Positions 45,532 through 53,547 of a DNA stretch of 53,860 nucleotides are shown here, piece by piece. The stretch comes from JAZRYE01 sp045600585 (GTDB lineage Bacteria > Bacillota_I > Bacilli_A > RFN20 > CAG-826). The stretch lies in contig JAZRYE010000022.1 in assembly GCA_045600585.1 (NCBI GenBank), forward strand, positions 1-53,860, written 5' to 3'. The number at the start of each line of letters is the position of its first letter. Positions within the stretch are counted from its first letter, which is position 1. The notes beneath the pieces were generated by a model that ran no database searches, was not told the DNA's origin, and worked only from the letters and a program-made list of their open reading frames with translations. Made by a program: the position numbers and the translations under genes.

Positions 45532-46257
45532 ATGAATGAAAAAACTGTTCGATTTGAATTATTAGTTGGAAAAGAAGCGATAGAATCACTAAAAAATAAA
45601 ACTGTTGCTATTTTTGGCGTCGGAGGAGTTGGGGGATATGTTCTCGAAGCTCTTGTTAGAAGTGGTGTTGGACATATCGCTGTTATTGATAATGACATTG
45701 TTTCTGAATCTAATATTAATAGACAAATAATCGCCACAGCTAAAACAATTGGTCTAGCGAAAGTTGATGTTGCAGAACAAAGAGCAAAAGAAATTAATCC
45801 TGAAGTTGAAATTATTAAATATAAAACTTTCTATTTACCAGAAAGTAGAGATCAATTTGATTTCAAAAGATATGATTACGTAGTTGATGCAATTGATACT
45901 GTTACAGCAAAAATAGATATTATTCTCCAATGTAAAACATTGAATGTTCCAATTATTTCTGCAATGGGAGCAGGCAATAAAATGAATCCAACAATGTTAG
46001 AAGTAAGTGATATTTCTAAAACAGAAATGGACCCCCTTTGCAAAGTAATGCGTAGAGAACTTAGAAAGCGTGGAATAAATCATTTAAAAGTTGTTTATTC
46101 TAAAGAAAAGGCTTTAGAACCTTTAGAACTTGTTCAAAGCGAAGGAAGACGTTCTACACCTGGATCTAGCGCATTTGTTCCTGCGGCAGCAGGCTTAATA
46201 ATAGCTAGTGAAGTGATTAAAGACTTAATTCAATTTGATCCTGATAACCGTAAATAA
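45532..46257 (+). CDS. tcdA: tRNA threonylcarbamoyladenosine dehydratase TcdA
   Basis: A 241-residue E1-like (ThiF/MoeB fold) enzyme that cyclises t6A37 to ct6A in ANN-decoding tRNAs. ATP-binding GVGGVGGYVLEALVRSGVG (about 26-44), DNDIVSESNINRQ, DAIDTVTAKI, and GRRSTPGSSAFVPAAAGL at the C-terminus as in YgdL/TcdA. A -10-like TAAAAT (45515-45520) leaves a leader of about 5 bases. It ends at a T-rich terminator. Confidence 0.9.
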   Translation: MNEKTVRFELLVGKEAIESLKNKTVAIFGVGGVGGYVLEALVRSGVGHIAVIDNDIVSESNINRQIIATAKTIGLAKVDVAEQRAKEINPEVEIIKYKTFYLPESRDQFDFKRYDYVVDAIDTVTAKIDIILQCKTLNVPIISAMGAGNKMNPTMLEVSDISKTEMDPLCKVMRRELRKRGINHLKVVYSKEKALEPLELVQSEGRRSTPGSSAFVPAAAGLIIASEVIKDLIQFDPDNRK

Positions 46258-46266
46258 TTACAAAAC

Positions 46267-46287
46267 GGATCTTCAGAGCCTTTTTTT
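46267..46287 (+). terminator. Terminator after tcdA
   Basis: GGATCT/AGAGCC hairpin with one mismatch and a TC loop, followed by T7. Confidence 0.6.
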
Positions 46288-46341
46288 GTTTATTTAATAA
46301 ATAAATTTGTCTATTATATTTAGTATTAAAAGGAGAAATGA

Positions 46342-47607
46342 ATGGTAAAGAAAACTTATGTTATTACTGGCTTCGACTGTGCAGACTGCGCTAAAAGAAG
46401 TGAAAAACATCTAAATAAACAAAGCAATATTTCGTACGCCAAAATTGATTTCACAAGCAATCTTTTGTACATAACTTTTAATGAAGAAGAATTGTCGAAT
46501 GAAGAAGTTCTTAAATTGTTAAAAGAAGTTGACTCAAATGATTTGAATGTTCTTGATTACAACGGCGAATATAAAAAAACTAGTGTACTAAATAAAAAGT
46601 TTTGGATTTTATTATCTAGAATTTTATTTGCCGTTATCGTTGCTGCTATAAGTACCATCTTTTTAGGAGCAGAAAAATTTAATTTATTAAACCTAATCCT
46701 GTTCGCTATTGCCGATATTGTTCTTTTATATGATTTATTCATAAATATAGTCAAACATGTTGTTCATAAAGAAAATCCGTTAGATCACAATTTAATGATT
46801 GTTATTGTCTGTATATGTGCATTTATACTTGGATCTTTAGAAATGGGAGAAAAGGAATTTGGCATTTTCGATTCTCATTTTGAATCCTTGGAAGTCGCAT
46901 TGTTGTTCCATATTGGCAGCATCATTGAATTGGTCGTGGTTAATAAAGGCAAGTCCATTATTATGAGCAATGTATCTAATATTGGTAATGAAAAGCAATC
47001 TAAACAAGATGAAATTATCAATACATTTGCAAAATGGTATACACCAATTATCTTTGCGTTAGCAATTATTGTGGTAGTGGTATTCGGTATTATTAATGGC
47101 TGGGAAGAATCAGTTCATACCGCTCTTGAAATTCTTGTTGTTGGCTGCCCATGTTCATTAGTTATTAGCGTTCCTTTGGCATATACATCCGCAATTGGCC
47201 TTGCTGAAAAAAATGGCATTATTGTCAATGGTGCTTATGTTTTTGATGAATTAGCTAAAGCTGATTCATATATTGTTGACGAAAATCAAATTTTGTATAT
47301 TGGCAATTTAGAAGTAGCTCTTAATAGCGATGCATCTCACGATGCTTTAATTCCTTGCGGCAAGCAGGAAAAGATTAAAGACGCTACAAAGATAGCTAAA
47401 ATTGCAAGAAATACAGCATTATTCAATATCATCTTTGCATTAGCATTTAAGGCAATTGTTTTAATCTTAGATATTGTTTTGCAAGGTGAACAATTTGAAA
47501 ATTTAATGATGATTTTATCAATCTTATCCGATAGTGGACTTGTTCTTATTCTTGTTGTTAATTCGTTATTGATTCTAACAAGAAAGATATCTCATAAAGA
47601 AAAATAG
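46342..47607 (+). CDS. P1B-ATPase-like membrane protein lacking all catalytic domains
   Basis: A 421-residue protein clearly derived from heavy-metal P1B ATPases, which are normally about 620-900 residues. Kept: an N-terminal HMA domain with metal-binding C13-A-D-C16; about eight membrane segments; the CPC motif (269-271) in VVGCPCSLVISVPLAYTSAIGLAEKNGI; and the last two helices (about 358-412). Missing: the actuator domain with TGES (replaced by about 15 residues near 205-220) and the whole P and N domains. Where DKTGT belongs, the sequence reads IVDENQILY (311-319), then resumes at the post-GDGIND region (VALNSDASHDALI). It has a good SD (AAAGGAG) and no stops or frameshifts. A function as sensor, channel or partner subunit is possible. 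Confidence 0.88.
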   Translation: MVKKTYVITGFDCADCAKRSEKHLNKQSNISYAKIDFTSNLLYITFNEEELSNEEVLKLLKEVDSNDLNVLDYNGEYKKTSVLNKKFWILLSRILFAVIVAAISTIFLGAEKFNLLNLILFAIADIVLLYDLFINIVKHVVHKENPLDHNLMIVIVCICAFILGSLEMGEKEFGIFDSHFESLEVALLFHIGSIIELVVVNKGKSIIMSNVSNIGNEKQSKQDEIINTFAKWYTPIIFALAIIVVVVFGIINGWEESVHTALEILVVGCPCSLVISVPLAYTSAIGLAEKNGIIVNGAYVFDELAKADSYIVDENQILYIGNLEVALNSDASHDALIPCGKQEKIKDATKIAKIARNTALFNIIFALAFKAIVLILDIVLQGEQFENLMMILSILSDSGLVLILVVNSLLILTRKISHKEK

Positions 47608-47608
47608 T

Positions 47609-48001
47609 ATGGGTGTTTTAAAATTAACTACTTCACATATCAAAATATTAGATACCATTGAGCTTTTGAATAAGGAAGGATATTATCCTTTGCCAGAAGG
47701 TGTTTTTAAAATTGTTACTGCTCAGGATGATGAAGAAGCTGACAAGTTTAATAAATATCCAACTTATGGAACACTTATTTCATTTAATTCTAAAAAAGTA
47801 TCGCGTTATATTCTTATGCTTGTTAGATATGGATATTTAGAAAAAATATATCATCGAAAAAGCAACGAACTTTACCTACATATTACTGATTTTGGCTCTA
47901 TGGAACTTGTTAACTTTCACAAGAAACATAAGCACACTTTTGTTAAGAAAACACCACTAAAAAAGACAACAATCGTGCGTTTTGAAGACGATTTTGAATA
48001 A
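47609..48001 (+). CDS. Winged-helix-like protein cotranscribed with the ATPase-like gene
   Basis: Not a family I can name. The 130-residue protein begins 1 base after the ATPase-like gene, so translational coupling is likely. Predicted elements: a helix (HIKILDTIELLNKEG), a recognition-helix candidate FNSKKVSRYILMLVRYGYLEKIYH (about 61-84), a beta wing (ELYLHITDFG), and a basic tail (HKKHKHTFVKKTPLKK) ending acidic. This order resembles MarR-type or replication-terminator-like winged helices. The His-rich tail could bind metal, but that is speculation. Confidence 0.6.
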   Translation: MGVLKLTTSHIKILDTIELLNKEGYYPLPEGVFKIVTAQDDEEADKFNKYPTYGTLISFNSKKVSRYILMLVRYGYLEKIYHRKSNELYLHITDFGSMELVNFHKKHKHTFVKKTPLKKTTIVRFEDDFE

Positions 48002-48083
48002 AAAGCACTTGCTATAATTGAAAATTATTTTTCAAGTGTTATCATTATTACAGTAGTTATTTAAACTATTTTTGGAGACAAGC

Positions 48084-48860
48084 ATGATTAAAACCGATGG
48101 ACAATTAGCAAATATAGTATCATTAATCATTATTATTTTTGCTTTAGCATTTGGTATTTTTTGTGTTTTCTCAACTTTAAAAAATAAGAAAGCTATTATT
48201 CCATTAGGAGTTTTATCGACCTTAACATTAGTTTCATTCATTTTTGATTGGAATCCTGCTTTCATCATTTGTGCTATTTTCAGTGGTATATATATTTGCA
48301 TTTGCTTAGTACTAAATGCAGAAAACATTAGAAAATTTTTCAGACATCCAATTAAAGGACTCAATTACAAAGAACAAGTCCAAGGCGTTGAAAAGATATT
48401 CGATGTTGATCAGCTTTATGATGTAATCAATAAAGCAGTTGTTTCTTTCTCAAATAGCAAAACAGGTGCTTTAATTACTTTTGAAAGAAATGATTCCCTT
48501 GATAAATACATCGCTGCTAATGGTGTTAGAGTTGGCGCTCCTGTTACAGTTGAAATGCTTCAAACTATCTTTTATGAAGGCACAAGACTTCATGATGGTG
48601 GGCTTATTATTAAAGATGACATGATTGAAGCCGCTGCTGTTGCTTATCCATTAGATGATGGTTTCTATGTTAAAAAATACGGAATGCGTCATAGAGCAGC
48701 TATGGGCATGTCAAAAGCAACTGACTCTATTACAGTTGTTGTTTCTGAAGAAACAGGAAGAATTAGTATTGCAGTTAAAGGCGAACTAAATACAGTTAAC
48801 CAAGAAAATTTCCGCACAGTATTTGAAAACTATATGTCTGAAGAAGACGATGATGATTAA
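48084..48860 (+). CDS. Membrane diadenylate cyclase (CdaA/DacA-like)
   Basis: A 258-residue enzyme making c-di-AMP from two ATP. Three N-terminal membrane segments (about 8-85) are followed by a DAC domain. Active-site Asp171 lies in LHDGG (usual DGA), and RHRAA is at 202-206, then VVSEETGRIS. Start ATG 48084 is chosen because TTGGAG lies 7 bases before it; a TTG at 48072 is part of that SD. The usual partners cdaR (YbbR) and glmM are absent. Confidence 0.88.
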   Translation: MIKTDGQLANIVSLIIIIFALAFGIFCVFSTLKNKKAIIPLGVLSTLTLVSFIFDWNPAFIICAIFSGIYICICLVLNAENIRKFFRHPIKGLNYKEQVQGVEKIFDVDQLYDVINKAVVSFSNSKTGALITFERNDSLDKYIAANGVRVGAPVTVEMLQTIFYEGTRLHDGGLIIKDDMIEAAAVAYPLDDGFYVKKYGMRHRAAMGMSKATDSITVVVSEETGRISIAVKGELNTVNQENFRTVFENYMSEEDDDD

Positions 48861-49282
48861 AGCCTTCTTCTTTCAATAGAAATAAAATCACAACCAATAG
48901 TTAAAAATTTATCTTTAAAGACAGCGATAGTTAATTCGCTGTTTTCTTTTCTAATTCTTTTTACAAATCCTTCTATATTTGTTCCGCAGTAGTGGTACTT
49001 TTCAAAATCCGTAATTTTATATGTAACATCTAATTTGATTCCGTCGTTAACTGTAATTCTTACTACTTGTGGAACAGTATTATATGTTCCTTTTCTTTGG
49101 TAAATAATAGGCAAAAAGAAATGGAAACCATGGTAATATGTGCCATAGTATAATCCTCCTCTTTCAATTACTATCGCTTTGTCTTTTTTGACATAGAAAA
49201 TTCCTGCTAAAAAGAAGATGCAAATCCCTAAGATAATTGCTCCTCCGCTTGCGATTAATAATGCTTTGTCTAAATTACTCAT
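48857..49282 (-). CDS. Short SPFH/band-7-like membrane protein
   Basis: A 141-residue protein with one N-terminal membrane segment (about 8-31). A beta-rich region resembling the first half of an SPFH/band-7 domain follows (KKDKAIVIERGGLYYGTYYHGFHFFLPII, then VRITVNDGIKLDVTYKITDF). The helical second half and oligomerisation region of stomatins are missing. Assignment is by pattern only. It converges on the diadenylate cyclase gene with a 4-base overlap; a GAAGAAG/CTTCTTC repeat (48840-48870) may serve as terminator for both. Confidence 0.55.
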   Translation of the reverse strand: MSNLDKALLIASGGAIILGICIFFLAGIFYVKKDKAIVIERGGLYYGTYYHGFHFFLPIIYQRKGTYNTVPQVVRITVNDGIKLDVTYKITDFEKYHYCGTNIEGFVKRIRKENSELTIAVFKDKFLTIGCDFISIERRRL

Positions 49283-49316
49283 AACAAAATTATATAATAA
49301 TTCTCGTTTTTAGCAT

Positions 49317-49322
49317 TATAAT
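49317..49322 (+). promoter_or_regulatory. -10 box of the NUDIX gene
   Basis: TATAAT followed by 7 bases and ATG (49330). No SD; leaderless mRNA predicted. The -35 is weak. Confidence 0.5.
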
Positions 49323-49329
49323 ATGTTTT

Positions 49330-49941
49330 ATGTTGGACTCAAAACAAGTTTATGACTATTTAATTCGTATTCAAGCTATCGCCAAAATTGGCTTGAAATA
49401 TTCTAAAGATCTATATGCTCTTACTAATTATAAAGAGATAAATGATCTTACTTTAAAAATGCTTGAAGAATTTTTGGATGTTAAATTTGATAGACCAAAT
49501 TATTTTATTAAAGATGCTTACCCAACACCTAACGTTTCTGTTAGAACTGTTATTTTAAATAAAGATAAAACAAAGGTACTTCTTGTTAGAGAAGTATCCA
49601 CTCATACATATTCTTTCCCAGGAGGATGGGCTGACTTATATGATTCGCCTAGTGATACTGCTAAAAACGAATCTATGCAAGAAGCAGGAGCAACATTAGA
49701 TAATATTAAACTTGTTGGGGTGACAAATCGAACTCCTTTCAAGAGCGATGTATCGGTTCCTGAATATGTAATTATTTTCTCAGCAAATCTATCTGGAGAG
49801 CTTCAGGAACACGAATATGAAACTGATGATGTTAATTGGTTTGATATAAATGATCTTCCGGAAATTTCTAGAAAAGTGAGCAAAGTTGAATTTGAAAGAA
49901 TGCTCTTTGCTGCAATTAATAATGAAGTCATTTTTGATTAA
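49330..49941 (+). CDS. NUDIX hydrolase with N-terminal Nudix_hydro domain
   Basis: A 203-residue protein. The N-terminal helical domain (RIQAIAKIGLKYSKDLYALTNY, about 13-34) matches the accessory domain of the family often annotated as ADP-ribose or ADP-sugar pyrophosphatases. The NUDIX box at about 97-120 is diverged: GGWADLYDSPSDTAKNESMQEAG has Asp, Asn and Gln at positions usually Glu, Arg and Glu, while two Glu remain. Activity and substrate are uncertain. Monocistronic. Confidence 0.85.
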   Translation: MLDSKQVYDYLIRIQAIAKIGLKYSKDLYALTNYKEINDLTLKMLEEFLDVKFDRPNYFIKDAYPTPNVSVRTVILNKDKTKVLLVREVSTHTYSFPGGWADLYDSPSDTAKNESMQEAGATLDNIKLVGVTNRTPFKSDVSVPEYVIIFSANLSGELQEHEYETDDVNWFDINDLPEISRKVSKVEFERMLFAAINNEVIFD

Positions 49942-49950
49942 AAAATAAAA

Positions 49951-49976
49951 TGTCCTTAAATAAGGATATTTTTTTC
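49951..49976 (+). terminator. Intrinsic terminator after the NUDIX gene
   Basis: TCCTTA/TAAGGA around AA, then T7. Confidence 0.75.
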
Positions 49977-50005
49977 TCTATAATGTCTATACTGGAAAAA
50001 AGAAT

Positions 50006-50641
50006 ATGATTTTTGCATTAACAACACCTCAATTGATATTTGTAATAGTTGCCCCAATAGTCGTCTTATTACTCATTTTCTTTGTTGTTTTTATTCCGAG
50101 CAAAAAAGCATATCAAAAAAATCATTTTAAAGAAATTTATTATAAGAAAATCTATAAGATTGTCGAAAAAGAAGACTATTTATTAATCAATGATTTTTCA
50201 TTTAAAATCGATTCAATTAATGTTCTCCATATTGACCATATTTTATTTGGCAATAAATACATATATATCATTAATGACCATTTTTATAATGGTTCTATTT
50301 CTGGAAAAATTGAGGATGCCTCGTTTGTTTTAAATACCAAAAAAGGTGATAGAAATTATATTGAAAACATAGTGAAAATCAATAAATTTATCTCTTCTCG
50401 TCTTTCCGCAACAACAGGTGTAAATTCATCATATTTTGTAGGAATTGACATAGTCAATGACGATTGCATGGTTGCTATTAAAAATCCATCAAAGCAATTT
50501 TATATAATTCAAAGAAACAATTTTGAAAAACTTTTAAGTCAAATTGAATCTCGTGATATTTCTGATTTTGATGAAGAAACATTAGTTAAGGCTGCTCAAG
50601 ATATCAGTTGTATGAACAGAAAAGGAAGCTATAATGGCTAA
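50006..50641 (+). CDS. Membrane-anchored NERD-like protein
   Basis: A 211-residue protein with one N-terminal membrane helix (about 8-30). The following domain resembles NERD: DYLLINDFSF, NVLHIDHILFG, YIYIINDHFYNGSISG at about 54-95. In nucleases of this fold the strand after the Asp ends in Glu-x-Lys; here it reads IIND-H, so catalysis is doubtful. TATAAT at 49979-49984 and TATACT at 49988 lie upstream; GGAAAAAAG may act as SD. It overlaps the next gene by 8 bases. Confidence 0.6.
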   Translation: MIFALTTPQLIFVIVAPIVVLLLIFFVVFIPSKKAYQKNHFKEIYYKKIYKIVEKEDYLLINDFSFKIDSINVLHIDHILFGNKYIYIINDHFYNGSISGKIEDASFVLNTKKGDRNYIENIVKINKFISSRLSATTGVNSSYFVGIDIVNDDCMVAIKNPSKQFYIIQRNNFEKLLSQIESRDISDFDEETLVKAAQDISCMNRKGSYNG

Positions 50642-51650
50642 TCAATTAAGAAAAACTGCATTAGCTAAATATAGGCAAGATAAATTAACTTCTTGGGTAG
50701 TGGGGATTCTCACTTCTTTATTTATTGCTGCAATTTTATTTGTCGGAGTATTCGTAAGCGGACTCTCAATTATTACTGTACCTTTTGTTATACTTCCGTT
50801 CTTTTTCGCTATGGTGATGAATCATATTGGATTAAGATACAATAATCAGATTACTTTAAAAGGACATTTAAATTTTACTTTTGGCTATTTTCGTTATCCA
50901 TTTAATGGATGCTTTAGAGTAATTATAACTTTTCTCAAATCAATCATTGTTTACGCCGCTACTTCTTTATTCTTCTCAATGATTATTTCAATTATTTCTT
51001 CACTAACTAATTTTGGAAATGGTGAAGCAGTAGCAAATCAATTAATCAATTTAATTTATTCAAGTGAAACTACAGAAGAACAAATTGTCGAAATGTTTAA
51101 TTTAGATGGATCGTTTGCTTCGATTTATCTTTTATTAATATATTTGATACCATTAACTTTATCGATTTTATATTTTATTTATCGCATTTTTTATGAATCA
51201 ATTTCTATTTATATTAGAGTTGCACTAGCAAAAGCGAATCCTTCTTTTTTAAGAAGCGCAGTTGCTGAATGCTATAGAAGTAACAAGAAAACATTAAAAA
51301 GAGACTTCTGGTGCCTTAATTTTCCATTAGCTATATTAATGCTCTTTGGATTATTAATCGGCTTTGTATGCTGCTATTTCTTTATTTCAAATAGCATGCT
51401 TATTATTCTACCTTTTGGATTCGCTTCAGCATTTGTACTATCGATGTTCTTTATGCCGTTCTTCTATATAAATTTAGATGTTATCTATGATAAATATGAA
51501 GATGCATTTAGAAACAACTCAGTATCTGCGATTAAAAATATTCTTCATCGTATTCAACTTAATATTGATCTTACCCAAGAAGAAAGAAAAGAAGTTGAAT
51601 CATCTTTGTCAGATATGCTCCAAGAAGACGACAAAGAAAAAGACCCTTAA
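50634..51650 (+). CDS. Multi-pass membrane protein of unknown function
   Basis: A 338-residue protein with about six hydrophobic segments (roughly 22-42, 45-65, 95-125, 160-185, 225-250, 255-280) and a hydrophilic, acidic C-terminal tail (LTQEERKEVESSLSDML). The N-terminal KTALAKYRQDKLTSWVVGIL recalls DUF975-type proteins but I cannot confirm this. It is coupled to the NERD-like gene. Its stop lies in the loop of the terminator of the convergent tRNA-Gly gene. Confidence 0.65.
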   Translation: MANQLRKTALAKYRQDKLTSWVVGILTSLFIAAILFVGVFVSGLSIITVPFVILPFFFAMVMNHIGLRYNNQITLKGHLNFTFGYFRYPFNGCFRVIITFLKSIIVYAATSLFFSMIISIISSLTNFGNGEAVANQLINLIYSSETTEEQIVEMFNLDGSFASIYLLLIYLIPLTLSILYFIYRIFYESISIYIRVALAKANPSFLRSAVAECYRSNKKTLKRDFWCLNFPLAILMLFGLLIGFVCCYFFISNSMLIILPFGFASAFVLSMFFMPFFYINLDVIYDKYEDAFRNNSVSAIKNILHRIQLNIDLTQEERKEVESSLSDMLQEDDKEKDP

Positions 51651-51658
51651 TCGGGTCT
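51636..51658 (-). terminator. Terminator of tRNA-Gly (GCC) overlapping a CDS end
   Basis: AGACCC/GGGTCT with a 6-base loop; the T run (TTTTTC) is on the - strand. Confidence 0.75.
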
Positions 51659-51670
51659 ATTAATATCGTC

Positions 51671-51744
51671 TGGAGCAAGTGACGGGAATCGAACCCGCAT
51701 AACTACCTTGGCAAGGTAGTGTTCTACCACTGAACTACACCTGC
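51671..51744 (-). tRNA. tRNA-Gly (GCC)
   Basis: 74 bases including CCA, on the - strand. Acceptor GCAGGTG/CACTTGC, anticodon stem CTACC/GGTAG with loop TTGCCAA, anticodon GCC. An extended -10 (TGC-TATAAT, 51783-51775) lies upstream and is divergent from gltX. Confidence 0.94.
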
Positions 51745-51853
51745 AATTTGCGTTTTTCTTCAAATCGCTCAATTATTATAGCAAATGAAATCAAATATGC
51801 AATATAATTTGTAAGGAAAATTTATTTTTATTAAAAAAAGATTGGAGAAACAT

Positions 51854-53521
51854 ATGACCAATAAAGAATTAGCAAACCTCATCTTCCCTGAAATTACAGA
51901 AACAGTTGAGGATTTAGAAAAGAGATACCCTGAAAGGAATTTAAAAGAAGGAGCAGAAGTTACTAGATTTGCTCCATCTCCTACAGGCTTTTTACATACA
52001 GGAAGTTTATTCACTTCTTTAATTTGTAAAAAAGTAGCTTCTCAAACAGGCGGTGTTTTCTATGTCAGATTAGAAGATACTGATACAAAAAGAGAAATTC
52101 AAGGATCTGGCGTTCAACTACTTTCTCAATTAAAAGTATTTGATGTTTACCCTGATGAAGGATATATGGGTGACCATGATGAAGGTAATTATGGACCATA
52201 CATTCAATCAAAACGTGCCGACATATATAAAGTAGTTATTAAATCTTTAATTGAAAGAGGGCTAGCATATCCTTGTTTCTGCTCTCCTGAAGATTTAGAA
52301 AAGACACATAAGATCCAAGAAACTAATAAATTAAACCCTGGATATTATGGCGAATTTGCTACATGTAGAAATTTATCTAATGAAGAAAGAGAACGTAGAA
52401 TCAAGGCTGGTGAACCTTTTGTCATTAGATTTAGAAGCAGTGGCGACCACACAAAGAAAATTACAGTAAAAGATTTAGTTAGAGGCGAATTCGAGATTGC
52501 TCAAAATGACTTAGATATCGTTATTTATAAGAGCGATGGCTTACCAACATACCATTTTGCTCATGCGGTTGATGACCACTTTATGAGAACAACAACAGTA
52601 ATTCGTGGCCAAGAATGGATTGCTTCTTTACCTATTCATATTGAATTATTTGAAACTCTTGGTTGGAAGGCACCTAACTATGCTCACTTACCAGTTATCA
52701 TGAAATTAGATGAAAATGGTAATAGAAGAAAACTTTCTAAACGTTTAGATAGTGAAGCGGCATGTAGTTTCTTTATCGAAGATGGTTATCCACCAGAAGC
52801 ATTAATTATGTATTTAATGACAATTGCTAATTCTAACTTTGAAGAATGGATTTTTAATAATCATTTTGAACATATGGAAGACTTCTCTTTCTCTTTGTCA
52901 AAGATGTCATTAGATGGTGCTTTATTTGATATGGGCAAATTATCATTCTTTGCTAAAGAGATTTTAGGTAAGATGAATAAAGATGAAATTACTGATAGAA
53001 TCTTAGCTTATTCTAAAGAATATGATAAAGAATTATATGCATTAGTTACAGGCAATATCGATTACTTTAAACAAATCATCAATATCGAAAGAGAAAAAGA
53101 AAACCCAAGAAAAGACTATGAAAAATTCGGAGGACTTCTTTCTATTATCGGCTTCTTCTATAACCATATTTATGAAGAAATCGCTGAATTAGGAATTAAT
53201 GAATTTAATCCTAAATTTACTAAAGATGATATTGTTTCTACTTTAGAAGCAATGAGAGATGGCTTAAATCTTAATCAAGATGAAGAATCTTGGTTCAATA
53301 ATATGAAAGAAATCGCTCTTAAATTAGGCTTTGCAGAAAACAAAAAAATGTTTAAGACTGCACCAGAGTCATTTAAAGGCATGGTTGGTGATGTAGCTGA
53401 AATGCTTCGTATTACTTTAACCGGAAGAAAGAATTCACCAAATCTCTACTATGTCATGACAATCTTAGGAAAAGAAGAGTGCAATAAGAGAATTAATTAC
53501 ATTATTTCTTTATTAAAATAA
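51854..53521 (+). CDS. gltX: Glutamate--tRNA ligase
   Basis: A 555-residue class I synthetase. The HIGH-equivalent motif is in FAPSPTGFLHTGSL (about 39-52) and KMSKS-equivalent KLSKR in NGNRRKLSKRLD (about 293-304). It is longer than the usual 470-490, mainly in the C-terminal anticodon-binding half. Whether it is discriminating or also charges tRNA-Gln is not decidable here. ATG 51854 is preferred over TTG 51842, which is part of the SD TTGGAG. TATAAT at 51803 is a likely -10. tRNA-Glu follows 26 bases downstream. Confidence 0.94.
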   Translation: MTNKELANLIFPEITETVEDLEKRYPERNLKEGAEVTRFAPSPTGFLHTGSLFTSLICKKVASQTGGVFYVRLEDTDTKREIQGSGVQLLSQLKVFDVYPDEGYMGDHDEGNYGPYIQSKRADIYKVVIKSLIERGLAYPCFCSPEDLEKTHKIQETNKLNPGYYGEFATCRNLSNEERERRIKAGEPFVIRFRSSGDHTKKITVKDLVRGEFEIAQNDLDIVIYKSDGLPTYHFAHAVDDHFMRTTTVIRGQEWIASLPIHIELFETLGWKAPNYAHLPVIMKLDENGNRRKLSKRLDSEAACSFFIEDGYPPEALIMYLMTIANSNFEEWIFNNHFEHMEDFSFSLSKMSLDGALFDMGKLSFFAKEILGKMNKDEITDRILAYSKEYDKELYALVTGNIDYFKQIINIEREKENPRKDYEKFGGLLSIIGFFYNHIYEEIAELGINEFNPKFTKDDIVSTLEAMRDGLNLNQDEESWFNNMKEIALKLGFAENKKMFKTAPESFKGMVGDVAEMLRITLTGRKNSPNLYYVMTILGKEECNKRINYIISLLK

Positions 53522-53547
53522 TATATAGGGGTTATAATACTCCTACT

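Noticed and set aside
51745..51853. T-box or riboswitch upstream of gltX
   Set aside because: The 109-base region is AT-rich, holds two divergent promoters and shows no T-box core (AGGGTGG-like) or specifier stem.
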